From Patulibacter sp. (GTDB lineage Bacteria; Actinomycetota; Thermoleophilia; Solirubrobacterales; Solirubrobacteraceae): DNA of 47,118 nt. The notes under the pieces were generated by a model, which saw only the letters and a list, made by a program, of their open reading frames with translations, was not told the DNA's origin and made no database searches. A program made the position numbers and the translations under genes. The stretch spans positions 1 through 47,118 of the forward strand of contig NZ_JAURWA010000126.1 in assembly GCF_030655195.1 (NCBI RefSeq). Direction: 5' to 3'. Below are positions 16,626 through 26,667 of this stretch, piece after piece. Numbering within the stretch: the first letter of the stretch is position 1; the number at the start of each line of letters is the position of its first letter.

Positions 16626-18200
16626 TCAGGCCCTGCGGATCATCGACTCGCCCGTCATCGCGGCGGGCTGGTCGATGCCGAGGAGGTCCAGGACCGTCGG
16701 CGCCACGTCGGCGAGGATGCCCTCCTCGCGCAGCGTCAGACCCTCGCGGGTCACGACGAACGGCACCGGGTTCAGCGAGTGCGCCGTGTTCGGCGAGCCG
16801 TCGGGCTCCAGCATGTGGTCCGCGTTGCCGTGGTCGGCCGTGACCAGCAGGACGCCGCCGGTGTCGGTGACCGTCCGCACCACGTCCGCGAGGCACCCGT
16901 CGACGAACTCGATGGCCTCCACCGCCGCGGGGATCGACCCGGTGTGGCCGACCATGTCCGGGTTGGCGAAGTTGATGATCCCGAACCGCGGCTCGTTCTC
17001 GCCCCACAGGCGGATGAACGCGTCGGCCGCCTCGCGGGCGGACATCTGCGGCTTCTCGTCGTAGGTGGCGACGTCGCGCGGGCTCGGGACGACGTCGCGG
17101 TACTCCTGCCGGTGCTCGTCCTCGATCCCGCCGTTGAAGAAGTACGTGACGTGCGGGTACTTCTCGGTCTCGGCGACGTGGACCTGCGCCGCGCCGGCGG
17201 CCTCGATCACGTCCGCGAGGGTCACCTCGGGCAGCCGGGGCGGGAACGCGACGGCGTAGGGCCAGTCGGCCTTGTAGGTCGTCATGCAGACGTAGTCCTC
17301 GACGGCGACGACCGGCTCGCCGTCGGGGTGCCCCTCGACCTGTCCGCGGTCGACCTCGTCGAAGCCCGGCTCGGCCAGCGCGCGGGTGATCTCGCGGACG
17401 CGGTCGGGACGGAAGTTCGTGACGATCACCGCGTCGCCGGGGCGGATCGTCGCCTCGTCGCCGACGGAGGTCGCGGCGACGAACTCGTCGGTCTCGTCGC
17501 GGTCGTAGGCGTCCCGCACGGCCTGCACGGCGGTGTCGGCGTGGTGGAAGGCGGTGCCGTGGACGAGCAGGTCGTAGGCCTGCTGGACCCGGTCCCACCG
17601 CTGGTCGCGGTCCATCGCGAAGTAGCGGCCGATCACGGTGCCGATGCGGACGGTCGTGTCGTCCGTCGAGGCCTCGTCGGCCCAGTCCTGGACGGTCTGC
17701 AGGAACCTCTCGGCGCCCTTCGGCGACGTGTCGCGCCCGTCGGTGAACGCGTGGATCACCAGATCGGAGACGCCCTGCTCGACACCCGCCCCGATCAGCG
17801 CGTGCAGGTGCTCCATCGAGGAGTGCACGCCGCCGTCGGAGACCAGGCCGATCAGGTGGACGCGACGGCCGTCCTGCCCGCCGTCCGGACCGGTCAGCGC
17901 GCGGTGGATCGCCTCCGTCCTGGCGATCGACCCGTCCTTCGCCGCCTCGTCGATCCGCATGAGGTCCTGCTTGACGACGGCGCCGGCGCCGAGGTTCATG
18001 TGGCCGACCTCGGAGTTGCCCATCTGGCCCTCCGGCAGGCCGACCGCCGGACCGCAGGCGATCAGCTGCGCGTGCGGGAAGCGCTCCCACAGGCCGTCGA
18101 ACGTCGGCGTCGACGCGAGCGAGACCGCGTTCCCGGGGCCGTCGGGCGCCAGCCCGAAGCCGTCGAGGATGACGAGGGCGACCGACGGCGCGCTCGTCAT
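16626..18200 (-). CDS. gpmI: 2,3-bisphosphoglycerate-independent phosphoglycerate mutase
   Basis: A 524-residue alkaline-phosphatase-fold enzyme. ILDGFGLAPDG at the N-terminus gives the first metal Asp, and GLPEGQMGNSEVGHMNLGAG contains the nucleophilic Ser. SDGGVHSSMEHLHALI and FTDGRDTSP lie in the transferase domain. NFANPDMVGHTGS and LVTADHGNADHM supply the remaining Mn ligands. It interconverts 3- and 2-phosphoglycerate. ATG 18200 overlaps the tpiA stop (ATGA), so translation is coupled. It is the last gene of the gap-pgk-tpiA-gpmI operon; length is normal. Confidence 0.96.
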   Translation of the reverse strand: MTSAPSVALVILDGFGLAPDGPGNAVSLASTPTFDGLWERFPHAQLIACGPAVGLPEGQMGNSEVGHMNLGAGAVVKQDLMRIDEAAKDGSIARTEAIHRALTGPDGGQDGRRVHLIGLVSDGGVHSSMEHLHALIGAGVEQGVSDLVIHAFTDGRDTSPKGAERFLQTVQDWADEASTDDTTVRIGTVIGRYFAMDRDQRWDRVQQAYDLLVHGTAFHHADTAVQAVRDAYDRDETDEFVAATSVGDEATIRPGDAVIVTNFRPDRVREITRALAEPGFDEVDRGQVEGHPDGEPVVAVEDYVCMTTYKADWPYAVAFPPRLPEVTLADVIEAAGAAQVHVAETEKYPHVTYFFNGGIEDEHRQEYRDVVPSPRDVATYDEKPQMSAREAADAFIRLWGENEPRFGIINFANPDMVGHTGSIPAAVEAIEFVDGCLADVVRTVTDTGGVLLVTADHGNADHMLEPDGSPNTAHSLNPVPFVVTREGLTLREEGILADVAPTVLDLLGIDQPAAMTGESMIRRA

Positions 18201-18955
18201 GCCCGGGCGCCCTCGACGATGCCGGCGAAGGACTCGGGGTCCAGCGCGGCGCCGCCGACGAGCGCGCCGTCGACGTCCGGGAGGGCGAGCAGCTCGGCGG
18301 CGTTGCCGGGCTTGACGGAGCCGCCGTACTGGATGCGGATGGCCTCGGCGGCCTCGGCGGAGCGCTCGGCGACGAGCGAGCGGACGTACCTGCACGTCTC
18401 CTGGGCCTGCTCGGGCGTGGCGACCTTGCCGGTCCCGATCGCCCAGATCGGCTCGTAGGCGATCGTGACCTTCGCGAGGTCCTCGTCGGCGACGTCGGCG
18501 AGGCCCTCGACGACCTGCGTCCGCAGGACCGCCTCGGTCTCGTCCCCCTCGCGCTGCTCGTCCGTCTCGCCGCAGCAGAGGATCGGGGTCAGGCCGGCGG
18601 CGAGGATCGCGGGGACCTTCGCCCGCAGGGCCTCGTCGGTCTCGTTGAAGTACTGGCGACGCTCGGAGTGCCCGACGACGACGCCGTGGACCTCGAGCTC
18701 GTCGAGCATCGCCAGGGAGATCTCGCCCGTGTAGGCCCCGCTGGGCTCGTGGTGCACGTTCTGCGCGTAGACCTCGATGGACGAGCCGCGCGTGGAGTCG
18801 ACGACGGCCTGGATCGCCGTGAACGGGACGCAGACCCCGATCTGCACGTCGTCGACGGCGCCGGCCAGCGGCAGCAGGCCGGTGATGAACTCCTCGGCCT
18901 CGGCGATCGTCTTGTGCATCTTCCAGTTGCCGGCGACGAACGGGGTGCGGGACAT
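18197..18955 (-). CDS. tpiA: Triose-phosphate isomerase
   Basis: A 252-residue TIM barrel. Catalytic residues are visible: Asn and Lys in AGNWKMHK near residues 8-15, His in VVGHSERRQYF near 93-99, Glu in IAYEPIWAIGTG near 165, and the phosphate loop YGGSVKPGN. It interconverts DHAP and glyceraldehyde 3-phosphate. ATG 18955 opens four residues before the first conserved block. It follows pgk after a 164-bp spacer containing two hairpins and overlaps gpmI by four bases. Confidence 0.97.
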   Translation of the reverse strand: MSRTPFVAGNWKMHKTIAEAEEFITGLLPLAGAVDDVQIGVCVPFTAIQAVVDSTRGSSIEVYAQNVHHEPSGAYTGEISLAMLDELEVHGVVVGHSERRQYFNETDEALRAKVPAILAAGLTPILCCGETDEQREGDETEAVLRTQVVEGLADVADEDLAKVTIAYEPIWAIGTGKVATPEQAQETCRYVRSLVAERSAEAAEAIRIQYGGSVKPGNAAELLALPDVDGALVGGAALDPESFAGIVEGARA

Positions 18956-19056
18956 CGAGGACCTCGGTGGTTCGGTGGTGCGGGGCGGTGGTGCGGCGCG
19001 TCTGGTGGCCGGCCCGGAGGACGCGGCCGGCGACCCGATGGGCCGCCTCTTCCCCG

Positions 19057-19107
19057 TCCCCGTGCGACGCGAACGGGGAGGGTGGTCGTCCCGGCGGCGG
19101 CCGGGAC
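19057..19107 (-). other. Paired hairpins in the pgk-tpiA spacer
   Basis: Stem TCCCCGT/ACGGGGA lies at 19057-19079, and stem GTCCCGGC/GCCGGGAC with a 4-base loop at 19088-19107. There is no T-tract. Such intercistronic hairpins often mark processing or 3' end stabilisation sites that let cistrons differ in abundance. Confidence 0.4.
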
Positions 19108-19119
19108 GGGCGCGGCGGC

Positions 19120-20364
19120 TCAGCCGCGGAGGACCTCGACGCCCGGGAGCGTCTTGCCCTCGATCAGCTCGAGCGACGCGCCGCCGCCCGTCGAGAGGTG
19201 GGTGACCTGGTCGCCCAGGCCGAACTGCTGGAGGGCCGCGGCGGAGTCGCCACCGCCGACCACGGTGGTGGCCGTCGTCTCGGCGACGGCCTCGGCGACG
19301 GTGCGGGTGCCGGGCTCGAACGGCGCCAGCTCGAACGCGCCCATCGGGCCGTTCCAGAAGACGGAGCCCGCGGCGAGGATCTCCTCGCGGTACGCCTGCG
19401 CGGTCTTCGGACCGATGTCCAGGCCCATCCAGCCGTCGGGCGTGTCGACGCCGTCGAGGTCCTGCTGCTCGGTGTCGGCGGAGAACTCGCGGCCGAGCGA
19501 GAGGTCGCTCGGGAGCAGCAGGCGGCAGCCCTTCTTCTCGGCGTCGCGCAGCGCGCGGGCGGCGGGCTCGACGCCGGCCTCCTCGCACAGCGACGAACCG
19601 ACGTCGTGGCCCTGCGCCTTGAAGAACGGGAACGCCATGGCGCCGCCGATCAGCACGGTGTCGGCGCGGTCCAGGAACGCGTCGATGACGCCGATCTTGT
19701 CGGTCACCTTGGCACCGCCGACGATCGCGACGAGCGGCCGGCCGGGGTTCTCCAGGATGCCCTCGAGCGTCTCGACCTCTCCCTGCAGGAGCAGGCCGGC
19801 GGCGGACTGCTGCACCTGGTGGGCGACGCCCTCGGTGGAGGCGTGCGCGCGGTGCGCGGCGCCGAACGCGTCGTTGACGAAGACGCCGTCGGAGAGCGCG
19901 GCGTAGGCCTTGGCCAAGCCCTCGTCGTTGTTCGTCTCGCCGTCCTCGTAGCGGACGTTCTCGAGCATCAGGACGCGGCGGCCCTCGACGCCGGGCTCGA
20001 GCGCCTGCGCGGCCGCGGTGACCTCGTCGCCGACGACCGACGGGGCGAGCGTCACGCGCTCGCCGAGCAGCTGCTGCAGGCGGGCGGCGACGGGCGCGAG
20101 CGAGAGCTTGGGGTCGACGCCCTTCGGTCGGCCGAGGTGGGCGGCGAGGACGAGCGCGGCTCCGTCGGCGAGGAGCTTCTCGATCGTCGGGACGGCCGCG
20201 CGGATGCGCGTGTCGTCGGCGATCTGCTCGTCGGGGGCGTTGCTGTCCGCGGGCGGCTCGGAGGCCAGCGGGACGTTGAAGTCGACCCGGACGAAGACGC
20301 GCTTGCCGCTCACGTCCAGGCCCTCGAGGGTGCGGATGGGCGAGGTCGCGGCGTCGGGCGTCAT
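19120..20364 (-). CDS. pgk: Phosphoglycerate kinase
   Basis: A 414-residue two-domain kinase. The N-domain has VRVDFNVPL and the substrate-binding HLGRPKG. The hinge has VNDAFGAAHRAHAST and VAIVGGAKVTDKIGVIDAF. The C-domain ATP site has VFWNGPMGAFE and the terminal TTVVGGGDSAAA/STGGGASLELIEGKTLPGVEVL. It makes ATP from 1,3-bisphosphoglycerate. A short acidic insertion (SEPPADSNAPDEQ) follows the first strand. It sits between gap and tpiA in the usual glycolytic order. Confidence 0.97.
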   Translation of the reverse strand: MTPDAATSPIRTLEGLDVSGKRVFVRVDFNVPLASEPPADSNAPDEQIADDTRIRAAVPTIEKLLADGAALVLAAHLGRPKGVDPKLSLAPVAARLQQLLGERVTLAPSVVGDEVTAAAQALEPGVEGRRVLMLENVRYEDGETNNDEGLAKAYAALSDGVFVNDAFGAAHRAHASTEGVAHQVQQSAAGLLLQGEVETLEGILENPGRPLVAIVGGAKVTDKIGVIDAFLDRADTVLIGGAMAFPFFKAQGHDVGSSLCEEAGVEPAARALRDAEKKGCRLLLPSDLSLGREFSADTEQQDLDGVDTPDGWMGLDIGPKTAQAYREEILAAGSVFWNGPMGAFELAPFEPGTRTVAEAVAETTATTVVGGGDSAAALQQFGLGDQVTHLSTGGGASLELIEGKTLPGVEVLRG

Positions 20365-20470
20365 GGGTGCGTGCGGGTCGTTTCTCGTGGGATGCGCGGT
20401 GGTGCGGGTGCGCCGGCGGGCCGACGCGGGCGCCGTCCGCCGTGGACGGCGGGCGGATGCGGGACAGCAC

Positions 20471-20516
20471 CGCCCCGACCGGGCCGGCGCCCCGGGGACG
20501 ACGGTCGGTCGGGGCG
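20471..20516 (-). other. Hairpin in the gap-pgk spacer
   Basis: A perfect 10-bp stem CGCCCCGACC/GGTCGGGGCG with a 26-base loop lies 24 bp past the gap stop in the 175-bp spacer. A smaller stem CCGTCC/GGACGG is adjacent. Partial termination or mRNA stabilisation is likely, as in the pgk-tpiA spacer. Confidence 0.4.
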
Positions 20517-20539
20517 GGACCCGTCGGGTCGGCGGTCGG

Positions 20540-21637
<1,098 letters not shown>

Positions 21638-21730
21638 CTATAGGAGCGGGCCCCCGGCGCGGAGCCACGCACCGGCCTCCCGGACGGTCGGCGGGGACCG
21701 CCGACCCGCCCCCGCCCGCGGGGCGGCCCG

Positions 21731-23920
21731 TCAGGAGCCGCCGCGGTGCAGCTGGACGTAGATCTCGCGTGCGAGCTTGCCCGGCAGGCCGGGCGTGGCC
21801 TCGAGCTCGTCGCGGCTGGCGGCGACGACGGCGTCCGGCGAGCCGAAGTGCTGGATCAGCGCCTTGCGCCGGGCCGGACCGACGCCGGGCAGGTCGTCGA
21901 GCACCGAGGTCGTGAGCTTCTTGTCGCGTCGGCCCCGGTGGTGGGTGATCGCGAACCGGTGCGCCTCGTCGCGGGCGCGCTGGAGCATCTGCAGCCCCGG
22001 CGTGTCGTGGCCCAGGACGATCGGGACGCCCTTCCCGGGCACGAAGACCTCCTCGATCCGCTTGGCCAGGGACACGACGGCGACGCCGCGCTCGACGAAC
22101 GTCTCGAGCGCGCCGATGCCGGAGGACAGCTGGCCCTTGCCCCCGTCGATGACGATGAGGTCGGGCAGCGCGGCGAAGGACGCGTCCCGGTTGGGCTCGT
22201 TCATCCCCTTCTCCTGCTGGCGGGTCCACTGGGCCATCCGCCGGCGCAGCACCTCGTTCATCGACTTGAAGTCGTCGGGAGTGCCCTCCTCGAGGTCGCG
22301 GATGATGAACCGCCGGTAGTGCGCCTTGGACGGCATGCCGCCCTCGAGCACCACCATCGACGCGACGGTCTCGGTGCCCATGGTGTGCGAGATGTCGTAG
22401 CACTCGACCCGCATCGGCAGCCGCTCGAGCCCGAGCGACGCCTGCAGGTCGGAGAGCGCGCCGGAGCGCTGCTCGCGGCTGCGCTCGGCCCGCAGCCGCT
22501 CCTGCCCGAGGGCCAGCTCGGCGTTGCGCGTGGCCATGTCGAGGATCCGACGCCGATCGCCGCGCTGCGGGGTCGTGACCTCGACGCGCTTGCCCCGGAC
22601 GTCGGCCAGCGCCGCGGCCAGCGGCGCGTGGTCGCGCACGGCGTCCGGCACGAGCACCACCGGCGGCACGACGGCCCCGGCGTAGTAGCGCAGCAGGAAC
22701 TGCTCGAGCACCTCCGCGACCACCGCGTCGTCGGCGGCGAGGCGCGCCCCGAAGCCCCCGGGCTCGGCGGGATCGAAGGGCACGACGTCCTCGTCGTCCC
22801 CCGGGTCGACGGCGGTCGGGTCCTCCGGCGGGTCGGCGGACGCGGATCCGGCGCGGGCGTCCGCGCCGGAGGTCGCGTCGTCCGGCTCGGGGGCGTCCGG
22901 CGCCGCGACGGCCCCGGTGGCCCCGGCGGCCTCGAGGTGCGCGGTGGTCCCCGGCACCGTGGCGCCCGGGGCGATCGTGGCCGCGGTGGTCCCGACCGCC
23001 GCGGCCTCGGCCCGGGCCGCGAGGGCCTCCCCCGCCACGCCGGTCAGGTAGAACGACTGCCGGTCGACGAGGGAGCCGTCGCGGACCTGGAAGACCTGCG
23101 CGTTGGCGTCGTCGCCCTCGACCGTCACGGCGATCGCATCCAGCGAGCCGATGCTGTCGCTGGTCACCCGCTGGCGCTCGAGCAGCGACCGGACGGACTG
23201 CAGCCGGTCGCGCTCGCGGGCGGCGCGCTCGTAGTCCTGGTCGGCGGCGGCCTCCTTCATCCGCGTCTCGATCCCGGACTCGATCTCCCGGTAGCGGCCC
23301 GCCAGGAAGGCCATCACGCCGTCGATCTGGTCGCGGTACTCCGCCTTGCTGACGTAGTCGACGCAGGGGGCCGTGCACCGTTCGATGTGGTAATCGAGGC
23401 ACGGCGAGCCCGACCGGCGACCGGGCTCCGCGCCCCGGCAGGTGCGGTACTGGAACAGCCGCCCGAGCAGCTCGAGCGTGTTGCGCACGCGCTTGGCGTT
23501 GGAGTACGGACCGAAGTAGCGGTTGCCCGGGCGGTGCTTCTCGCGGGTCGGGTAGACCCGCGGGTAGTCCTCGCGCAGCGTGACGCAGATGTAGGGGTAC
23601 GACTTGTCGTCGCGCAGCCGGATGTTGAACTGCGGCTGGTACTGCTTGATGAAGCCGTTCTCGACGAGCAGCGCCTCCGTCTCGCTCGAGACGAGGACGA
23701 ACTCGATGTCGTCGATGACGTCGACCATCTCGACGGCGCCGCGCGTGACGGAGTTGTTGAAGTGGTTGGCGACCCGCTTGCGGATCGACTTGGCCTTGCC
23801 GACGTAGATCACGGTGCCGCCGCGATCCCGGAAGAGGTAGACCCCGGGGCCGTCGGGCAGCGCCCGGCGTTGGGTCGTGAGCCGCTCCTTGCGACCCGCG
23901 TCCGAGGAGAGGGGAGCCAT
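21731..23920 (-). CDS. uvrC: Excinuclease ABC subunit C with a low-complexity insertion
   Basis: A 729-residue UvrC. The GIY-YIG nuclease spans about residues 20-100 (PGVYLFRDRGG, VIYVGKAKSIRKRV). A Cys cluster lies at 161-187 (CRGAE, CLDYHIERCTAPC). The UVR motif that contacts UvrB is about 213-248. The RNase H-like nuclease has VECYDISHTMGTETVASMV, VIDGGKGQL and DEAHRFAITHHR, and a C-terminal HhH pair follows (LPGVGPARRKALIQHFG). An Ala/Pro/Asp-rich stretch of about 95 residues (302-398) interrupts the protein between the UVR-following strand and the second nuclease domain. ATG 23920 has TATCCT 7 bp upstream; an open frame extends upstream to 24025. Confidence 0.95.
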   Translation of the reverse strand: MAPLSSDAGRKERLTTQRRALPDGPGVYLFRDRGGTVIYVGKAKSIRKRVANHFNNSVTRGAVEMVDVIDDIEFVLVSSETEALLVENGFIKQYQPQFNIRLRDDKSYPYICVTLREDYPRVYPTREKHRPGNRYFGPYSNAKRVRNTLELLGRLFQYRTCRGAEPGRRSGSPCLDYHIERCTAPCVDYVSKAEYRDQIDGVMAFLAGRYREIESGIETRMKEAAADQDYERAARERDRLQSVRSLLERQRVTSDSIGSLDAIAVTVEGDDANAQVFQVRDGSLVDRQSFYLTGVAGEALAARAEAAAVGTTAATIAPGATVPGTTAHLEAAGATGAVAAPDAPEPDDATSGADARAGSASADPPEDPTAVDPGDDEDVVPFDPAEPGGFGARLAADDAVVAEVLEQFLLRYYAGAVVPPVVLVPDAVRDHAPLAAALADVRGKRVEVTTPQRGDRRRILDMATRNAELALGQERLRAERSREQRSGALSDLQASLGLERLPMRVECYDISHTMGTETVASMVVLEGGMPSKAHYRRFIIRDLEEGTPDDFKSMNEVLRRRMAQWTRQQEKGMNEPNRDASFAALPDLIVIDGGKGQLSSGIGALETFVERGVAVVSLAKRIEEVFVPGKGVPIVLGHDTPGLQMLQRARDEAHRFAITHHRGRRDKKLTTSVLDDLPGVGPARRKALIQHFGSPDAVVAASRDELEATPGLPGKLAREIYVQLHRGGS

Positions 23921-23927
23921 CCTCTCC

Positions 23928-23933
23928 AGGATA
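23928..23933 (-). promoter_or_regulatory. Candidate -10 element for uvrC (TATCCT), leaderless type
   Basis: TATCCT on the minus strand lies 7 bp upstream of ATG 23920 and supports that start over the longer open frame. Confidence 0.45.
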
Positions 23934-24021
23934 CGCGGGGGTCGCGGACGACCCCGGTCCTCAGTGGCGAACGGGCCGTCGGCCGGCGAGACCGGCCGCG
24001 GCGGTGCGGTCGGGCGCCCGC

Positions 24022-26235
24022 TCAACGCACGAGCCTGATCGACAGGACGTCGGCCAGGCCCCCGGCGGGGTCGTAGCCCTTCATCAGCGCCACGATCGTC
24101 GCGACGTAGTGCCGGGTCTCAGGGAACGGGGGCACGCAGCCGCACGGCGCCACGTTGCCCTCCCCCGCGTTGTAGGCCGCAAGGGCCAGCTGCACCGACC
24201 CGAACCGCCGCAGCAGGAGCGACATGAGCCTGGCCTGCGCCGGGATCGCCTGCTCCGGATCGAACGGGTCGCGCAGCCCCATCGCCCGGGCCGTCCCGGG
24301 CATGAACTGCGCGATGCCCTGTGCGCCGGCCGGGGAGCGGGCGCCGGGATCGAACCCGGACTCCTGCTTCAGCTGCGCCGCCAACAGGGCCGCCGAGACC
24401 TTGAAGCGGATGCTGGCCGCCAGGATCGTCGGCCGGAACCGGGCGGGCGTCCACGCCGGCAGCGCCCCGGAGCTCGCGGGCGCCTTCGGGTTGCGTCCCT
24501 GCTCGGCCACGTGGCTCGAGCCGGTCTCGCGGACGAACCCGAAGTGCCAGGGCTCCCAGCTGTAGCGCTTCTTGAACCCGAAGCGCATCGCGTTGGCGGC
24601 GAGCCACCCGTAGGCGCCGTTCGGCCCCAGGTCGAGCTCGGTGCCCAGGCGGTGCAGGCTCGTCCCGGGCCGCGCGACCCACTTCGGGTCGGGATGCGCC
24701 GCGAAGAGCCGCGCCTGCTCGGCGTTGGAGCGGAAGCCGCTGGTCACCGAGAGCGGGTGCCCGGCGGCGGTCGCCGCCGCGTTCATCCGGTCGAAGGCCA
24801 GCGCGACGTCGGGGCGCATCGGCTTGCCCTGTCGCCGTGAGAGCGGTCCGTCGTACTCGTCGCCGGACGTCACGTCGACGGGAAGCGCCGGCGGCGAGAG
24901 CTCCGCCGTGGCCTCGACGGACGTGCCGAGGTCCACGCCCGCGACCGCGGTGCTGCCCGGGGCCCGGACCCGGACGGTCAGCGGCCCCGCCTCGTCCGCG
25001 ACGGGATCCGGGAAGGTCACCCGGACGCCCGAGAGCCCGTTGGAGGTGGCGGCGCGCCGCGCGGCCTCGATCGCCCGGTCGCGGTAGCGGTCGACGCCGA
25101 TGGTCGGCGGGGAACCGGCCCTCGAGGGCCAGTCGGTGCGCATGCGGTCCGCGGCCGCCAGCGCCGCCAGGTCGACGGCCCGCTGCCGGTCCTCGCGCCC
25201 GCCCATCGCCGAGGCCACCGCCCCGAGGACCCCGGCCAGGACGAGCGCCAGCAGCAGGGCCCCGAGGATCATCGGCAGCGACTGCCCCGCGTCCTCGGCC
25301 GCCCGGACCCGGACCTGCGACCGACCGACCCATCCCGCCCGCAGCAGCACCCGGGCCACCGGGCCGGTCGGGACCGGCACCCGGGCGACCTCGACGCCGT
25401 GCCGGCAGAGGGTCCGCCCGCACGCCGCCAGGGCCGCCGGTCCGCCGTCCGCGTGGACGAGGCCCGCCCGCTCGATCGGCGCCAGGAACGGTGCGCCCCA
25501 GGGCCCGGCGATCACGAGCACCACCGGCCCGAGGCCGTCGGCCCTCTCCAGGCGCTCCGCCGCGGCGACGGCCTGCACGTCGTCCGCGGGCAGCTCGACC
25601 CGCACCGTCCGTCCGACCGCGACGGCCTCGACCCCGCAGCTCGCCGCGTGCACGGCCGTCCGTCGGGCACCGGCCGTGCTCGTGGTGCCCTCCGCGGACG
25701 GCCAGCCTCCCCGCGGGTCCCACAGCGCGAGGACGGGCGCGGCCGACCGCCGCGACCGCGCAGCCGCCGCCGCGACCGCCGCCCCGGCCACGAGGGCACG
25801 GTCGGCAGGGGCCAGGACGACCGCGAGGCCCCGCGGATGCTCCTCGGGGCGATCGACGGAGCGGCCGCCGGGACGACGGACCGTCCTGCCCGCCCTGACG
25901 TCGCGAGGCCGGCCCTCATCGCCGGCCGCGCCGCCCGCCCCGCCCCGGAGCCGTCGACGGAGGCCCTGCCCCGGCCGGTGCGTGCGACCGTCCTCGTCGG
26001 TCGGGTCGGGGGTCTCGGCGCCGGGGCCGGCGATGCGGTCCCGCCCCTCCGCGGCGTCCGGCCGGCTCTGGTCGTCCGGAACGGGGGCCGCGTGTGCGGT
26101 CGAGGCCGGACCGGGCCGGTCGCCCAGGCCGGGGCCGGGGTGCTCGGTCGACGCCGGACCGGGCCGGTCGCCCGGGGCGAGGCCCGTGTCGTCGACCGGC
26201 TCGGGCCGCAGGACGAGGGCGCGGAGGGACGGCAT
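24022..26235 (-). CDS. Fusion: TadG-like membrane segment + VanY (M15B) peptidase + SLT lytic transglycosylase
   Basis: A 737-residue multidomain protein. Residues 10-130 are a disordered Pro/Gly/Asp-rich region with a 16-residue repeat (GDRPGPAST twice). Residues about 135-310 form an Ala-rich domain I do not recognise. Residues 317-346 are a Tad/TadG-like segment (AGQSLPMILGALLLALVLAG) followed by the typical REDRQRAVDLAALAAADRMR helix. Residues about 470-570 are an M15B D,D-carboxypeptidase with SLHRLGTELD (H528, D535) and WEPWHF (E561, H564). Residues about 600-735 are a lytic transglycosylase: QESGFDP (E625), AQGIAQFMPGTA, AYNAGEGNV. Both active sites look intact. The start ATG overlaps the stop of the TadE-like gene (TGATG). 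It probably remodels cell wall on the outer face. Confidence 0.85.
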   Translation of the reverse strand: MPSLRALVLRPEPVDDTGLAPGDRPGPASTEHPGPGLGDRPGPASTAHAAPVPDDQSRPDAAEGRDRIAGPGAETPDPTDEDGRTHRPGQGLRRRLRGGAGGAAGDEGRPRDVRAGRTVRRPGGRSVDRPEEHPRGLAVVLAPADRALVAGAAVAAAAARSRRSAAPVLALWDPRGGWPSAEGTTSTAGARRTAVHAASCGVEAVAVGRTVRVELPADDVQAVAAAERLERADGLGPVVLVIAGPWGAPFLAPIERAGLVHADGGPAALAACGRTLCRHGVEVARVPVPTGPVARVLLRAGWVGRSQVRVRAAEDAGQSLPMILGALLLALVLAGVLGAVASAMGGREDRQRAVDLAALAAADRMRTDWPSRAGSPPTIGVDRYRDRAIEAARRAATSNGLSGVRVTFPDPVADEAGPLTVRVRAPGSTAVAGVDLGTSVEATAELSPPALPVDVTSGDEYDGPLSRRQGKPMRPDVALAFDRMNAAATAAGHPLSVTSGFRSNAEQARLFAAHPDPKWVARPGTSLHRLGTELDLGPNGAYGWLAANAMRFGFKKRYSWEPWHFGFVRETGSSHVAEQGRNPKAPASSGALPAWTPARFRPTILAASIRFKVSAALLAAQLKQESGFDPGARSPAGAQGIAQFMPGTARAMGLRDPFDPEQAIPAQARLMSLLLRRFGSVQLALAAYNAGEGNVAPCGCVPPFPETRHYVATIVALMKGYDPAGGLADVLSIRLVR
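26097..26173. repeat. Two-copy 29-bp repeat (48-bp period) inside the fusion gene
   Basis: Copies at 26097-26125 and 26145-26173 differ by one base and encode the repeated GDRPGPAST segment of the disordered N-terminus. The period is 16 codons, so the frame is kept. Confidence 0.75.
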
Positions 26236-26570
26236 CAGCGACCCTCGCCGCGTCGGGCGACGGCCCGGCGCTCCGCGTCGAAGCCCGACACGAGGCCCCG
26301 CGGACCTTCGGCACGCACCCGGACGACGATCCGAGGCCCGTCGACGGACACGCGCAGGCGCTCCTTCCCCACGTCGGGGATCGCTTCGCGGGCCGCGTCC
26401 TCGGGATCGCGGCCCTGCATCACCGCCAACCCTGCGGCGTGCGCGGCGAGACCGGCGGCCTCGCCGGCCCGGTGGGCGCTCAGCGCCACCGCCAGGGCGA
26501 CGACCACGAGTCCGACGATCGGAGCCAGGGCGACGGTCTCGACGGACGCCTGCCCACGTCGGTCCTCCAG
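26235..26570 (-). CDS. TadE-like pseudopilin (start uncertain)
   Basis: The frame encodes RRGQASVETVALAPIVGLVVVALAVAL, a class III prepilin-like signal: Gly before the cleavage site, Gln at +1 and Glu at +5, then a hydrophobic stretch. About 60 residues with an AARE helix follow (TadE/TadG style). TadE-like minor pilins are exported by Tad systems. No ATG, GTG or TTG exists in this frame between 26668 and the signal; the CTG at 26570 is the only near-start and gives 111 residues. An ATG at 26671, overlapping the upstream gene's stop, opens in another frame, so a frameshift or sequence error is possible. The stop overlaps the start of the fusion gene. Confidence 0.6.
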   Translation of the reverse strand: MEDRRGQASVETVALAPIVGLVVVALAVALSAHRAGEAAGLAAHAAGLAVMQGRDPEDAAREAIPDVGKERLRVSVDGPRIVVRVRAEGPRGLVSGFDAERRAVARRGEGR

Positions 26571-26667
26571 GACCGCGCCCGGGGCGACCCCGACGCGTCC
26601 CCGGGCATCGCAGGATGCGGGGCGTCCACGGAACGCTCGCGCTGCGGCGACGTCGACCGGTCGCGGC

